The position numbers were made by a program, and so were the translations under genes. The notes below the pieces were generated by a model. It worked only from the letters and a program-made list of their open reading frames with translations, was not told the DNA's origin and made no database searches. From positions 186,001-250,000 of the forward strand of contig NZ_MCIA01000034.1 of the NCBI RefSeq assembly GCF_003609635.1: DNA of 64,000 bases, written 5' to 3'. Origin of the DNA: Lacrimispora algidixylanolytica (GTDB taxonomy: Bacteria; Bacillota; Clostridia; Lachnospirales; Lachnospiraceae). Shown one piece after another: positions 51,369-61,308 of this stretch; positions within the stretch are counted from its first letter, which is position 1, and each line of letters begins with the position of its first letter.

Positions 51369-52588
51369 AGCATGACCTCTTGTCTTATTACAGTATCTGT
51401 GGCTGGAAACAGTTCTCCAAAGCCTTTATCTTTTAATACAACTGCCATGGTTTTTTCATCTAAAAACCCAAAGCTTATCCCCAATCTAGTGGTTCTGCTG
51501 GGACGTTTTGGAAAGCCCTCCAGATCAATCTTTATAAGACGTCTCTGTTTGGGATCCATAGGTGTTACCATGAATTCTACGTAATCCTGGTCATCCACAA
51601 TCAAATCCACGCTGCTCTTTGATTCATACCAGTTATCTCCAGCCGCTGCAACGACTAGCTGACTTTCCCGCTCTTTATGAAGCACCCGTAAGGAAATGGT
51701 AGAATGAAGGCGTCCCTCACAAATACAGGTAAATGGATAAGGTGATTTTTCCTGGATATAATCCATCCCACGGAAAGCCGCTCCCCTAGCAAAAAGCTCA
51801 GGTTCCATAAATACCTTTCTGCGATGGCAGAGGAACTTCATAGAATCCGTTGCCCAATCATGCCGCTCAAAACCTTTCCCCGTAAGGAATAAGGATGAAA
51901 ACAGTTTTTTTTGAAGCAGTCTGTCTGCACAGGAACTTAAGATCTTATCGGCCAATTTCCCACCGGATGGTGTATCCAGAATATCCAGGTTAAAACTCTC
52001 CTCTAACGCTTCGTCCTCCGCGATCACCATTAATTTACGAAGTCCTCTTTGCACCTTTAATTCATAATAATGAAAGGAATCCTCAGACAGGTCAAACACA
52101 CCCACCTGATTGCTCCAAACTTCTTTCTTTTGGTTAAGAACATAATATACGAATGCTTCTGTATGGCTTATGATGTGAACCCGGTCCCTGGGAATTCCAA
52201 GGGCATCCGCGCAGTGCATAAGGGCATCCATGATTCTTGCATCTGCCTTTTGCAACGTAACAACCAATTGCTTTACTTCATCGCAGAAAAATTCCTCCAT
52301 GGGAAGCTTTAATATCTTTTTCAAAAATGTTGTCAGAAGGCTAAGGCCTTCATATTTGGTGCCGCACAGAGTTGCAGTCCCTTCTTTTCTAACCATCTTT
52401 ATCAGCTTGTCAACAATAATGCCTTCACCTACAAGCGTGCAGGCGTAGGCTTCCTCTCCCACATACCAGGCATCTTCATCCTTTTTTCGGCAGATTACCG
52501 TAGGAATGCACCATGATTTTTCTCTGTCATGGCAGCATATGCGGGTATAGGAATCACAAAGGTCAAGCCCTATTATCAGTCCGTCCAT
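51365..52588 (-). CDS. DUF5716 Hsp70/actin-fold protein
   Basis: 407 residues with a degenerate ASKHA fold. IIGLDLCDSYTRIC (5-18) stands for phosphate-1, VGVFDLSEDSFHYY (about 163-176) for phosphate-2 (the DLGGGT glycines are replaced), LFLTGKGFERHDW for the adenosine motif, and ARGAAF for the helix after it. No peptide-binding domain of full Hsp70 is seen. The altered loops make ATP hydrolysis uncertain. Middle gene of a tight operon; 17 bp after the DUF5717 gene. Confidence 0.8.
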   Translation of the reverse strand: MDGLIIGLDLCDSYTRICCHDREKSWCIPTVICRKKDEDAWYVGEEAYACTLVGEGIIVDKLIKMVRKEGTATLCGTKYEGLSLLTTFLKKILKLPMEEFFCDEVKQLVVTLQKADARIMDALMHCADALGIPRDRVHIISHTEAFVYYVLNQKKEVWSNQVGVFDLSEDSFHYYELKVQRGLRKLMVIAEDEALEESFNLDILDTPSGGKLADKILSSCADRLLQKKLFSSLFLTGKGFERHDWATDSMKFLCHRRKVFMEPELFARGAAFRGMDYIQEKSPYPFTCICEGRLHSTISLRVLHKERESQLVVAAAGDNWYESKSSVDLIVDDQDYVEFMVTPMDPKQRRLIKIDLEGFPKRPSRTTRLGISFGFLDEKTMAVVLKDKGFGELFPATDTVIRQEVML

Positions 52589-52605
52589 CGACAGCCCCCT
52601 TTATC

Positions 52606-55600
52606 TTACATCAGTGGAAATAATTCTTCTGCAGCAGCATTCTTTTTTAGATACTCCTGCATCCGTTTTTTTAACCCTACTTCGTCTTTTAAGCTCAAAG
52701 ATAAGCTCATCTCATTTAAACAGGCGAATCTGCTGTCCAAATCTTTGGGGGATTCCCCTGTATCACAACTGATACTGCCTTCTTTCTTGATAATCCATTC
52801 TTCATCAATTAGCTGGCTGATCCGGTATTCCATAATCTCGCCTTCAAACAAAATCTTTTGTTTTACGAATACACCCTGATACATCCGGGCAATATCCTCA
52901 CTGTGGAACTCTTCCTCATCCGGCAGAATTCTCACCTGCAAATCAATCTTGGAATCACGATCTGCAGAGTATTGGATCATAGCTTTATCAAGAATATCCT
53001 CAGGCAAGGAAGCGTACTTTGCCAAATCTTTAAAATGAGGAAATACATATCCCTCATCTAGTAAAAATGCCACAGTATCTCTGCAAAGCTCCTCCTGCTC
53101 TTTTGTGAGTTCAGAGAGTTTTGCATAATACTTAGAAACAGACAATAGATAAATCGTTGGCAAACGCCCTTTTATGGAAAAGCTCTTTACCACTGCTTCC
53201 AGATAAGCCAATACCTTTTCTTCCGGCTCTTTCTCCTCCATAAAATATTCCGTACACTTTATGGTTAAGTAGGCCTTTACGATATTGTCATTGGTTTCCT
53301 TACGGCCTTTATATAAATGGAACACCTTATCAAGCTTTGATAACGATCCGGAGAACATCATCTGAGCAGTCAGTCTTTCTTCTAAATCATTGGTTTCCAC
53401 GTGTCCGGAAACCGACAACATCAAAATGTTATACATCTGTTCTGATAGACCATTATAATGTTCGCACAAATAGTCCAAAATAACACTGTCATTCTTTCCA
53501 TCTTTAAATACTTCATAGGCCATGGATAAAAGAAGCGGATCTTCATCAAACAGTTTTTGTAGGATCATCTTTGTGCAGAGGCGGTAGAGCCGTTCTGTAC
53601 CGATTCCTTCACAACCAAATTCTCGGATCATGCGGAAAGCCTCTTCCATGTGCCCGTTGTGGATTAAGGTATTGCACACACCAATTCGCTCCACTTTGGT
53701 AAGAACCTTCTTATCCAAAGTCAGAAGATATTTGGCACCCTTGCCGTCTTCTTCCGGTTCATCGGTCTGCTTTTGATAAAACTCAATCACCTTAGATAAT
53801 AAAAGCCTCTGATAGTAGGGGCGCAACTTAGGATCTTCTAAGGTTGCCTCTAATATTTCCACTTCTTTTCTATCAGTGACTCCGTTTAAAATCGCCTTTT
53901 CGCAAGCCCTCAACCGAAGCATGGAATGCTCTGGATACAATTCAAAGCAACGTTCTTCAAGCTCAGGCCGATCCATAACCGGATCTTTTTTATAGGGAAC
54001 ATTAGCATACCGATTACCATACGCATCCTGGAATAAAAGAATACTGTGCTCAGAAAACAGGGGTACATAAGCAACCCCATCTTGAAGGAGAAAGGCATCC
54101 TCTTCCGTTAACTCTTCATAACAGATAATGACGTATTTCATCTTCTTATTGCTACATTCTACCCGGTAAGACCGAAGAATAGAAGGCAACACCATAGCCA
54201 TAGGAAGATCAATCACATCCTTAAAAATCATCTTCTCATAGATGGAGGCCAGACGATTATCAATTCTTGAATCAAACAACTGCTCCGTAGCAAACTTTTC
54301 TATGGTACGTTCATAGGCCTGATATAATGGATCTGTTGGTTCCAGATATACCAAGACATTTTTATAAAGAACGGTTCTGCTGTAAAGATCCAGTTCATTC
54401 CCACCATAAGAAAAATACAATAGTACCTCCTTTGGCAGTAGATAGCAGTAATTCCTCGGAAGAGCATAGATATAATATTCATAAAGCCTTGTTAGGCTAA
54501 TTCCCGCTCTAATCCCTTTTTCATACCAGGCAAAAGCCTCTGCCATACGGCATTCTCCCTTAATCAGGAGAGCACATATCGCTTCTAGAATCTCTTTTTC
54601 CTGATATTCTTCATAAAGCTTTACTAACATCCGGTAATGGAGACGATTAAAATACTTCGTTGTTAAAGTGAGTTTTGAAACTGCCAATGCCAGCTTTTTC
54701 TCAATCAGGCCTCTGCTTGCACCGTGGTAAAGAATCTGGAGCTCCATCGGTCCCACCATCCGAATCAAATCTGGGGCATCATTTAACACTTTGCAACTAG
54801 ATACATAGAAAAACGGACTTCTCACACCTGCATCAAATTGTCTCTTTAAGATGGAAAAAAGAGCAGGCATATTATCAAACAACCTACTATCTAGTTTAAT
54901 TAGTAACAAAAACAACCAAAAAAGCATTCTGTCTTCCTCTAGATATTTCTTCATGAGGCGGATCAGGGATTCTTTTTGATATTCATCTGGCTGCACCTTC
55001 AAGCGCAGATACTGATAATAACAATATATCTCTCGTTTTTCCTGGCGCTCATTTAAAATTTCATCCCGGCATTCATCAAGAAGTAGCGCTGCCTTTGAGG
55101 GCTTTCCCTGCAACAGACAGACATCCCCGCGAAATAGCTTATAAAGGCCTTTCTCGCCCTTCATCAATTCCAGCTCATCAAGGGCATTATCCATGTCGTC
55201 CCAAAGATCTTCTCCACTCTTTTGACCACTTTCCTCCAAAAGACGTAGTCGCAAAAATCGGCCGAAAGCCTCTTTTGCAAAGGCATCCTCCGCCGATATC
55301 CCTCCTCCGGGGTTTATCACCGCCGTAATCGGTATTATAAATCGATCTTCCATTCCGGTTATGATAATTCTTCCAGAATTCTCTCCCTGATGCATTCGTT
55401 CCGGATGAATCAGAAACGGCACACTGCACCGGTCGTCTTCAAAATCAAGTTCTCCAACCGATTTTTGGGGTAACTCTATAAAATCACAGTCCGTTGTCAC
55501 TTCCAGGTTCACATAACCCCAACCGCTTCGGGTAATTAAAACCTGGTCACTTAAAACGTCTTCCAGCTCTCCAAATCTCCACACCTTTTGATCCACCGAT

Positions 55601-56178
55601 AATTCCACCGATTTCTTCACTTTAAGTGCAGTTAAAAATTCTTCCAGTTCTTTTCGCCTGTCCGGCCTTCCCTTTAATCCATCATATATTGCCCTTATGT
55701 GGAGTTCATTCATAAAGGGAGCAGTTACAAAATCACGGTACTCAAATAAACGAAGTGCCGTGTCCATATCTTTTTTTGCAGCCTCCGCAAAATCCTCTAC
55801 TGTCTTAAGATCACTTAATGCTTTCCCTGACGTCCCTAGTTCCACACGAAAAGAATAAGGGACTTCTCTCTCTCCGCCATTGGTAACCAGGTAAAAAGAT
55901 CCCTTAATCACATCTCCATCTTCCAAGTAACTTCCGTTTATCTCATAGACCAGATGGTTGTATGTACCGCCAAATGCTCCGCTTAAGAGCCTGACGCGAA
56001 AATTAGAGGAATATGCAAGACCTTTTATGTGCAAATTATTCTCACTGGTAACAACAAGTTCCCGCCTTGTAGCCCCTCCTGAGCGCACCACATCATCAAT
56101 TTCCGATGGGGTAACCTTTATCTTTGGAATCTCAGAATCAATGATGCCTTTTGCCAGCCTGTTGATTCGTTCTCTCAT
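52606..56178 (-). CDS. DUF5717 large protein
   Basis: 1190 residues, no signal peptide or membrane helix. The first ~300 residues look like two beta-rich, Ig-like parts (VTSENNLHIKGLAYSSNFRVRL and VNLEVTTDCDFIELPQKSVG). From about 310 to 1080 the sequence is helical and repeat-like, consistent with solenoid repeats, and the end is again partly beta. No catalytic motif. I know it only as a conserved Lachnospiraceae domain of unknown function that travels with DUF5716. First gene of the operon, divergent from malic enzyme. Confidence 0.8.
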   Translation of the reverse strand: MRERINRLAKGIIDSEIPKIKVTPSEIDDVVRSGGATRRELVVTSENNLHIKGLAYSSNFRVRLLSGAFGGTYNHLVYEINGSYLEDGDVIKGSFYLVTNGGEREVPYSFRVELGTSGKALSDLKTVEDFAEAAKKDMDTALRLFEYRDFVTAPFMNELHIRAIYDGLKGRPDRRKELEEFLTALKVKKSVELSVDQKVWRFGELEDVLSDQVLITRSGWGYVNLEVTTDCDFIELPQKSVGELDFEDDRCSVPFLIHPERMHQGENSGRIIITGMEDRFIIPITAVINPGGGISAEDAFAKEAFGRFLRLRLLEESGQKSGEDLWDDMDNALDELELMKGEKGLYKLFRGDVCLLQGKPSKAALLLDECRDEILNERQEKREIYCYYQYLRLKVQPDEYQKESLIRLMKKYLEEDRMLFWLFLLLIKLDSRLFDNMPALFSILKRQFDAGVRSPFFYVSSCKVLNDAPDLIRMVGPMELQILYHGASRGLIEKKLALAVSKLTLTTKYFNRLHYRMLVKLYEEYQEKEILEAICALLIKGECRMAEAFAWYEKGIRAGISLTRLYEYYIYALPRNYCYLLPKEVLLYFSYGGNELDLYSRTVLYKNVLVYLEPTDPLYQAYERTIEKFATEQLFDSRIDNRLASIYEKMIFKDVIDLPMAMVLPSILRSYRVECSNKKMKYVIICYEELTEEDAFLLQDGVAYVPLFSEHSILLFQDAYGNRYANVPYKKDPVMDRPELEERCFELYPEHSMLRLRACEKAILNGVTDRKEVEILEATLEDPKLRPYYQRLLLSKVIEFYQKQTDEPEEDGKGAKYLLTLDKKVLTKVERIGVCNTLIHNGHMEEAFRMIREFGCEGIGTERLYRLCTKMILQKLFDEDPLLLSMAYEVFKDGKNDSVILDYLCEHYNGLSEQMYNILMLSVSGHVETNDLEERLTAQMMFSGSLSKLDKVFHLYKGRKETNDNIVKAYLTIKCTEYFMEEKEPEEKVLAYLEAVVKSFSIKGRLPTIYLLSVSKYYAKLSELTKEQEELCRDTVAFLLDEGYVFPHFKDLAKYASLPEDILDKAMIQYSADRDSKIDLQVRILPDEEEFHSEDIARMYQGVFVKQKILFEGEIMEYRISQLIDEEWIIKKEGSISCDTGESPKDLDSRFACLNEMSLSLSLKDEVGLKKRMQEYLKKNAAAEELFPLM

Positions 56179-56321
56179 AGTGCCACCTATATATGTAATT
56201 TCCTTATATTATTCGCTTACTAAAAATTAATTACTCTATATTCTAACACATTTTCTATTGATTTAAAACCCTAAAATTGGTATGATATAATAAAAACTGT
56301 GGGAAAAAGGACAAACTGATT

Positions 56322-57479
56322 ATGACAACCAACGAGAAAGCGTTATTACTGCATGAAGAATGGAACGGAAAGCTGGAAATAAATTCCAAAGTTAAGGTTA
56401 AAACCAGAGAGGATCTTGCCCTTGCTTATACTCCTGGAGTGGCAGAACCATGCAAGGTCATAGCCGAGGACCCGGAAGCTGCTTATCGCTACACCATAAA
56501 ATCCAATACAGTTGCTGTGGTTTCTGACGGAAGCGCTGTTCTTGGTCTTGGAAACATCGGTCCACTGGCTGCTTTGCCAGTTATGGAAGGCAAAGCCGTA
56601 CTTTTCAAGGAATTTGGAGGAATTAATGCAATTCCAATCTGTCTGGATACTCAAGATACAGAAGAAATCATTAAAACTGTTGTTCACATTGCTCCAGCAT
56701 TTGGAGGAATCAACTTAGAAGATATATCTGCCCCTCGCTGCTTTGAAATTGAAGAACGGCTAAAGGAGCTTCTTAATATCCCAGTTTTCCATGATGACCA
56801 ACACGGAACTGCAATTGTTGTTTTAGCTGGAATCATCAACGCTTTAAAGGTCACTGGAAAGAAGAAAGAGGAATGCCGTGTTGTTGTAAACGGAGCAGGT
56901 TCTGCAGGCGTTGCCATCACGAAACTTCTTTTAACCTACGGATTTTCTAATATCACCATGTGCGACCGCATTGGCATCTTGGCAAAGGGCATGGATGGTT
57001 TAAACTGGATGCAGGAAAAGATGACAGAGGTGACGAATCTTACCGGAATGAAGGGATCTTTGGCAGAAGCCTTAAAGGGAGCTGATATTTTTGTTGGTGT
57101 TTCCGCACCTGGTATCGTAACGCAAGAGATGGTTGCTTCTATGAATTCTGATTCCATTCTCTTTGCCATGGCAAACCCTGTTCCTGAAATTATGCCAGAT
57201 CTGGCTAAGGCGGCTGGTGCCAGAGTTGTAGGAACCGGAAGATCTGATTTTCCAAATCAGGTCAATAACGTAGTTGTATTCCCTGGTATCTTTAAAGGGG
57301 CAATGGAGGGACGAGCTACTTCCATTACAGAAGAGATGAAACTAGCGGCGGCCACTGCAATTGCTGACCTTGTAGCACCTTCAGAGTTAAGTGATAACAA
57401 CATCCTTCCTGAGGCTTTTGACCCCCGGGTGGCTGATGCTGTAAGTCTGGCGGTAAAGTCTCATATTCGTCAGGCGTAA
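56322..57479 (+). CDS. NAD(P)-dependent malic enzyme
   Basis: 385 residues, the short bacterial form. Converts malate to pyruvate and CO2. Catalytic Tyr in LAYTPGVAEPC (about 29-39), Lys in KAVLFKEFGG, metal ligands in FHDDQHGTA (about 148-156), and the NAD fold GAGSAGVA (about 182-189). An extended -10 (TGATATAAT) lies upstream. A small hairpin (57491-57510) after the stop may terminate it. Confidence 0.94.
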   Translation: MTTNEKALLLHEEWNGKLEINSKVKVKTREDLALAYTPGVAEPCKVIAEDPEAAYRYTIKSNTVAVVSDGSAVLGLGNIGPLAALPVMEGKAVLFKEFGGINAIPICLDTQDTEEIIKTVVHIAPAFGGINLEDISAPRCFEIEERLKELLNIPVFHDDQHGTAIVVLAGIINALKVTGKKKEECRVVVNGAGSAGVAITKLLLTYGFSNITMCDRIGILAKGMDGLNWMQEKMTEVTNLTGMKGSLAEALKGADIFVGVSAPGIVTQEMVASMNSDSILFAMANPVPEIMPDLAKAAGARVVGTGRSDFPNQVNNVVVFPGIFKGAMEGRATSITEEMKLAAATAIADLVAPSELSDNNILPEAFDPRVADAVSLAVKSHIRQA

Positions 57480-57556
57480 AACTGGAGGATTGGTTGAAGG
57501 ATTCTTTCATCAACCCTTTCTATTAAGGCGCAAAAAATGCGTCATTGGAGGTAACT

Positions 57557-58081
57557 ATGCTGTCAGAACCTATGACCCTGTACAAACTAATGATTTTATA
57601 TATGCTTAAACAGGTTAATTTTCCCCTGACTAGCGCACAATTGTCTAACTTTTTTCTAGAGCATGAATATACGACTTATTTTACATTAAACCAAGCATTG
57701 AATGAACTACTGGAGGCCAAATTGCTTTACGTGCAGACCAATCACAACAGCAGTCGCTATGAAATCACCAGAGAAGGAGAAGAAACTCTTTCTTTCTTTG
57801 GTAACAAAATATCACCTGCCATCATCAATGATATGGATGAGTATTTAAAGGACAACAAATTCCGTCTCCGCAATGAAGTCGGCGTTACAGCGGATTATTA
57901 TAAATCCACTAGCCAGGAATATATCGTCCACTGCGAAGTACGGGAAGGAAAAAACTGTTTAATTAACTTAGAACTATCGGTTCCTGATAAGGACCAGGCA
58001 GAGATTATGTGTGACCACTGGAAATCAAAAAGCCAGGAAATCTATGCTTTTGCTATGAAATCGCTAATGAGCGGTTCCTGA
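57557..58081 (+). CDS. DUF4364 protein
   Basis: 174 residues. Winged-helix N-terminus (about 1-75: PLTSAQLSNFFLE...ALNELLEAKLLYV...YEITREGEETLSFF) and a C-terminal alpha/beta part. PadR/ArsR-like DNA-binding fold but without a known target. Start at ATG 57557 (GGAGG 5 bases before), rather than TTG 57545. A 37-bp gap separates it from the next small gene. Confidence 0.83.
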   Translation: MLSEPMTLYKLMILYMLKQVNFPLTSAQLSNFFLEHEYTTYFTLNQALNELLEAKLLYVQTNHNSSRYEITREGEETLSFFGNKISPAIINDMDEYLKDNKFRLRNEVGVTADYYKSTSQEYIVHCEVREGKNCLINLELSVPDKDQAEIMCDHWKSKSQEIYAFAMKSLMSGS

Positions 58082-58118
58082 TAATCTGGAGGTCTGTGAA
58101 AGTTAAGGAGGAATTTTT

Positions 58119-58361
58119 TTGAAAAAGGTTCAGGTGAAACAAACGTGGTTTCAGACCATTCAGAAACATTATGCGTCTGTACGAAAGCAGCAAAATAAAA
58201 AGCTACTCCGAATTAAGATAAAGCTGTTTTTAACCGTTTTACTGCCAATCTTTATTCTAGCACTTACGGTTCAGGTGGTTCGCACCTTTATACAAATCAA
58301 GGTGCGAGATGTTTTCACAAAAACTACGAATCCTTCCAAAGATGAACACTTGCCCAAATAG
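58119..58361 (+). CDS. Small membrane protein, TTG start
   Basis: 80 residues with a basic N-terminus (1-35), one helix (about 36-58) and a polar tail. AAGGAGG lies 8 bases before a TTG, which must be the start as there is no ATG in frame nearby. Not recognised. Ends before a terminator, so it forms a unit with the DUF4364 gene. Confidence 0.68.
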   Translation: MKKVQVKQTWFQTIQKHYASVRKQQNKKLLRIKIKLFLTVLLPIFILALTVQVVRTFIQIKVRDVFTKTTNPSKDEHLPK

Positions 58362-58399
58362 CATTGGGTCTTGATAAGTTTAAGCTCTTGAAACATGAA

Positions 58400-58444
58400 A
58401 AGGGACGGTCTGAGTACATTACTTAGACCGTCCCTTAATTTTTA
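58400..58444. terminator. Bidirectional terminator
   Basis: AAGGGACGGTCT/AGACCGTCCCTT perfect 12-bp stem, then a T-rich tail. A second GC-poor hairpin (GGGGTGAGATTC/GAATCTTATCCC, 58479-58506) follows. Confidence 0.87.
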
Positions 58445-58584
58445 TATCCTTTTAAAATTTGGCTTTTTGTCAATAGTTGGGGTGAGATTCGTATGAATCT
58501 TATCCCAGACTTTTCACGACGAAAAAACATCTCCTGTTTCGTTCATTGCATAAATAATCAAATTTCACCCTAGTATCAAATGTT

Positions 58585-59547
58585 TTAATCACCACTAACT
58601 AGGTTTCTTTCTTCCCCCCGCAAATAAGCAGCGATGTTCTCATAAACTTCCGACAGGCACCTTCTTCTGGATTCTACTGTAGCCCAGCCAATATGAGGCG
58701 TAATAATCAATCGGATGCTATCCTTGATCCTTAAAAGAGGATTATCTTCCCGCATGGGTTCTGCACTTAGGACATCTAGACCAGCTGCAGCGATCTCCCC
58801 TTCTTCCAATGCCCAGGCAAGTGCTTCCTCATCAATGATCTTTCCTCTTCCCAGATTAAGTAATACTCCTGTTTTCTTCATGGCTTTCAATGCTTTTTTA
58901 TCCATAAGATTTTCTGTCTCTACGTTCAAAGGAGCATGTATGGAAATGATATCCGAGTTTTGCAGTAAAGCTCCAAACTCTACACGTTCATACGAAGAGT
59001 GATTGTTTTTTCCGGAGGTAGAATAATAAATAATCTGGCAGCCAAACGCTTCCGCAACTCTGGCAACCTCGCTTCCAATTTCTCCAAGACCAATGATTCC
59101 ACATGTTTTTCCGTGAAGTTCATTGAACTTTTTGTCGAACCGGCTGAACACATCACTGGTTGTATATTCACCGGACTTTACAAAATTGTCATAGTAAGAA
59201 AGCTTTTCAAAGACATAAAATAAAAGGGCGAAGGTATGCTGCACGACAGACTTAGTAGAATAGCTTTTTACATTGGCCACTGCTATCTTTCTTTTATTTG
59301 TATAACTAAAATCAACGTTATTGGTTCCGGTGGCGGTAAGACAGATCAGTTTAACATTCTCTGCATGTTCCAGGAGTTCTTCATTCATTGGTATCTTATT
59401 GGCTACTATAATATCAGCTTCCCTTACACGCAGGGAATTTTCAACTGGATCAGAATTGTTATACTTTATTACTTCACCAATGTTATAAAATGGCGTGTAA
59501 TCTACATCATCTCCTAATGAATCCGTTTCCATAAAGACTATTTTCAT
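58585..59547 (-). CDS. D-2-hydroxyacid dehydrogenase
   Basis: 320 residues. NAD site GLGEIGSEVA (about 150-159), LNLGRGKIIDEEAL with the conserved Arg-containing loop, and HIGWAT with the catalytic His near the end. Closest in pattern to glycerate dehydrogenase / hydroxypyruvate reductase types. Start at ATG 59547 with GGAGG upstream; the long ORF adds an unlikely N-terminus. Substrate unclear. Confidence 0.88.
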   Translation of the reverse strand: MKIVFMETDSLGDDVDYTPFYNIGEVIKYNNSDPVENSLRVREADIIVANKIPMNEELLEHAENVKLICLTATGTNNVDFSYTNKRKIAVANVKSYSTKSVVQHTFALLFYVFEKLSYYDNFVKSGEYTTSDVFSRFDKKFNELHGKTCGIIGLGEIGSEVARVAEAFGCQIIYYSTSGKNNHSSYERVEFGALLQNSDIISIHAPLNVETENLMDKKALKAMKKTGVLLNLGRGKIIDEEALAWALEEGEIAAAGLDVLSAEPMREDNPLLRIKDSIRLIITPHIGWATVESRRRCLSEVYENIAAYLRGEERNLVSGD

Positions 59548-59659
59548 AAATAACCTCCGTTCCTTTTCTCGTTGTTTTCTGCTTTCTTTTTTAGCATACC
59601 AAAAAGGAGCCTGCTCCACAACTGTTTGTTCAGTTATTTTGCTTTAGCTCCTTATGGTG

Positions 59660-60403
59660 TTACCCCTGCATGAATCGGTTTAAAAATTCTTTCGTGGAAC
59701 TCTTCTGAGGATTTCCAAATATATCTGCTGGGTTTCCTTCTTCCTCTATGACACCGCCTGCCATATAAACCACACGATTTGATACATCTCTGGCAAAAGC
59801 CATCTCATGGGTTACGATGATCATAGTAAGACCTTCACTCGCAAGAGTTCTCATGACCGCCAATACCTCTCCTACCATCTGAGGATCAAGAGCAGAGGTG
59901 GGTTCATCAAATAAAAGGATTTCCGGCTCCATTGCCAAAGCTCTGGCAATCGCCACTCTCTGCTTCTGCCCTCCAGAAAGCTGTCTGGGTTTTGCATTGA
60001 TATAGGGCGCCATTCCTACCTTTTCTAGAAACATCATTGCTTTTTTCTTTGCTTCTTCTTTGTCTTTTTTCAGAACTTTAATCTGTCCCACCATGCAATT
60101 CTCCAAAACGGTCATGTTGTTGAACAGGTTGAAATTCTGAAATACCATGCCTACCTTTGTTCGGTATGACGGCACACTCACTTTCCTATCCGTTATGTCC
60201 ACATCATGATACAAGATCTCTCCAGTGGTTGGAGTCTCTAAAAGATTGATGCATCGAAGAAGAGTTGACTTACCAGAACCAGAGGCTCCAATGATGCAAG
60301 TTACATCCCCAGCTCGAACAGAAAAATCAATATCTCTCAAAACAACATTCGTTCCAAAGGTCTTACTTAAGTGATGAATCTCTAATACTTTCTCGTCTGC
60401 CAT
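59660..60403 (-). CDS. Polar amino acid ABC transporter ATPase
   Basis: 247 residues with Walker [15 protein letters not shown] and Walker [12 protein letters not shown], all of the GlnQ/HisP type. Next to its permease with no gap. Powers uptake with the permease and binding protein upstream. Confidence 0.94.
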   Translation of the reverse strand: MADEKVLEIHHLSKTFGTNVVLRDIDFSVRAGDVTCIIGASGSGKSTLLRCINLLETPTTGEILYHDVDITDRKVSVPSYRTKVGMVFQNFNLFNNMTVLENCMVGQIKVLKKDKEEAKKKAMMFLEKVGMAPYINAKPRQLSGGQKQRVAIARALAMEPEILLFDEPTSALDPQMVGEVLAVMRTLASEGLTMIIVTHEMAFARDVSNRVVYMAGGVIEEEGNPADIFGNPQKSSTKEFLNRFMQG

Positions 60404-61204
60404 TTATCTATCCTCCTTCTCTTTCGGATCTGGAAATCTTACCATACCGCTGGTATATGCAAGAGTATCGGTAGTAGCCAGATCGTAGCTGTCAGGACCA
60501 TCCATCTTCTTTTCCCAATGACGCAGAATTCTAGAACAGGTAAAGGTAAGAATGAAGTAAATAATCATGGTGATGGTAAATGCTTCAAAATAAGTATAGT
60601 ATGCACCTGCCACGCCCTTTGTCGCATAGAACAATTCTACCACGCCAATTACGGAAAGAACGCAAGTGTCCTTAATATTGATGATTAAGTTATTGCCAAT
60701 TTGTGGCATGATGTTACGGATTGCCTGAGGCATAATTACATTTATCATGGTCTGGAAATGGGTCATTCCAATGGCTTTAGCACCTTCTGTCTGTCCTGGA
60801 TCAATGGAGAGAATTCCGCCTCTTACTGTCTCTGCCATATACGCACCCGTATTTATGGATACGATGAAATAGGAAGCAAACACGATGGACATATTGAAAT
60901 TAAAGAGTGCCGAGGAACCATAAAAAATAAACATGGCCTGTACCATCATAGGAGTTCCTCTAAAAATTTCCACATAAATATTAGATATAATCTTAACTGT
61001 TTTCAGCAAAAAACGTTTTGCAAAGCTATCATTTTTCGATACCGGAATGGTCTGAACGATTCCAACCGCAAAACCTATGATGCATCCGACCAGTGTTCCT
61101 ACAATGGCAATGGCCATTGTCTTACCGGCGCCTCTCAGGAAGGAGGGACCGTATTCATGCAAAATAAATAACATTCTGCCTAAAAAATCTGATGGCAAAG
61201 ACAT
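60404..61204 (-). CDS. Polar amino acid ABC transporter permease
   Basis: 266 residues, HisM/GlnP type with an EAA-like loop in the region TEGAKAIGMTHFQTMINVIMP (seen near 150-170). Start at ATG 61204 with AAAGGAG 8 bases before. About five helices. Confidence 0.91.
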   Translation of the reverse strand: MSLPSDFLGRMLFILHEYGPSFLRGAGKTMAIAIVGTLVGCIIGFAVGIVQTIPVSKNDSFAKRFLLKTVKIISNIYVEIFRGTPMMVQAMFIFYGSSALFNFNMSIVFASYFIVSINTGAYMAETVRGGILSIDPGQTEGAKAIGMTHFQTMINVIMPQAIRNIMPQIGNNLIINIKDTCVLSVIGVVELFYATKGVAGAYYTYFEAFTITMIIYFILTFTCSRILRHWEKKMDGPDSYDLATTDTLAYTSGMVRFPDPKEKEDR

Positions 61205-61245
61205 ATTACCTTCTCCTTTTCTTACTTTCATTCAGACAGAACAAG

Positions 61246-61280
61246 CGGCACGGAGATAAGAACGTTCTTGTCCCGTGCCT
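61246..61280 (-). promoter_or_regulatory. Hairpin between binding protein and permease
   Basis: GGCACGG/CCGTGCC stem with inner AAGAAC/GTTCTT. No strong T tail; it probably protects the upstream message and lowers permease/ATPase expression. Confidence 0.6.
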
Positions 61281-61308
61281 GCAAATTCTGATTTTCTTTT
61301 ATTTGGTA

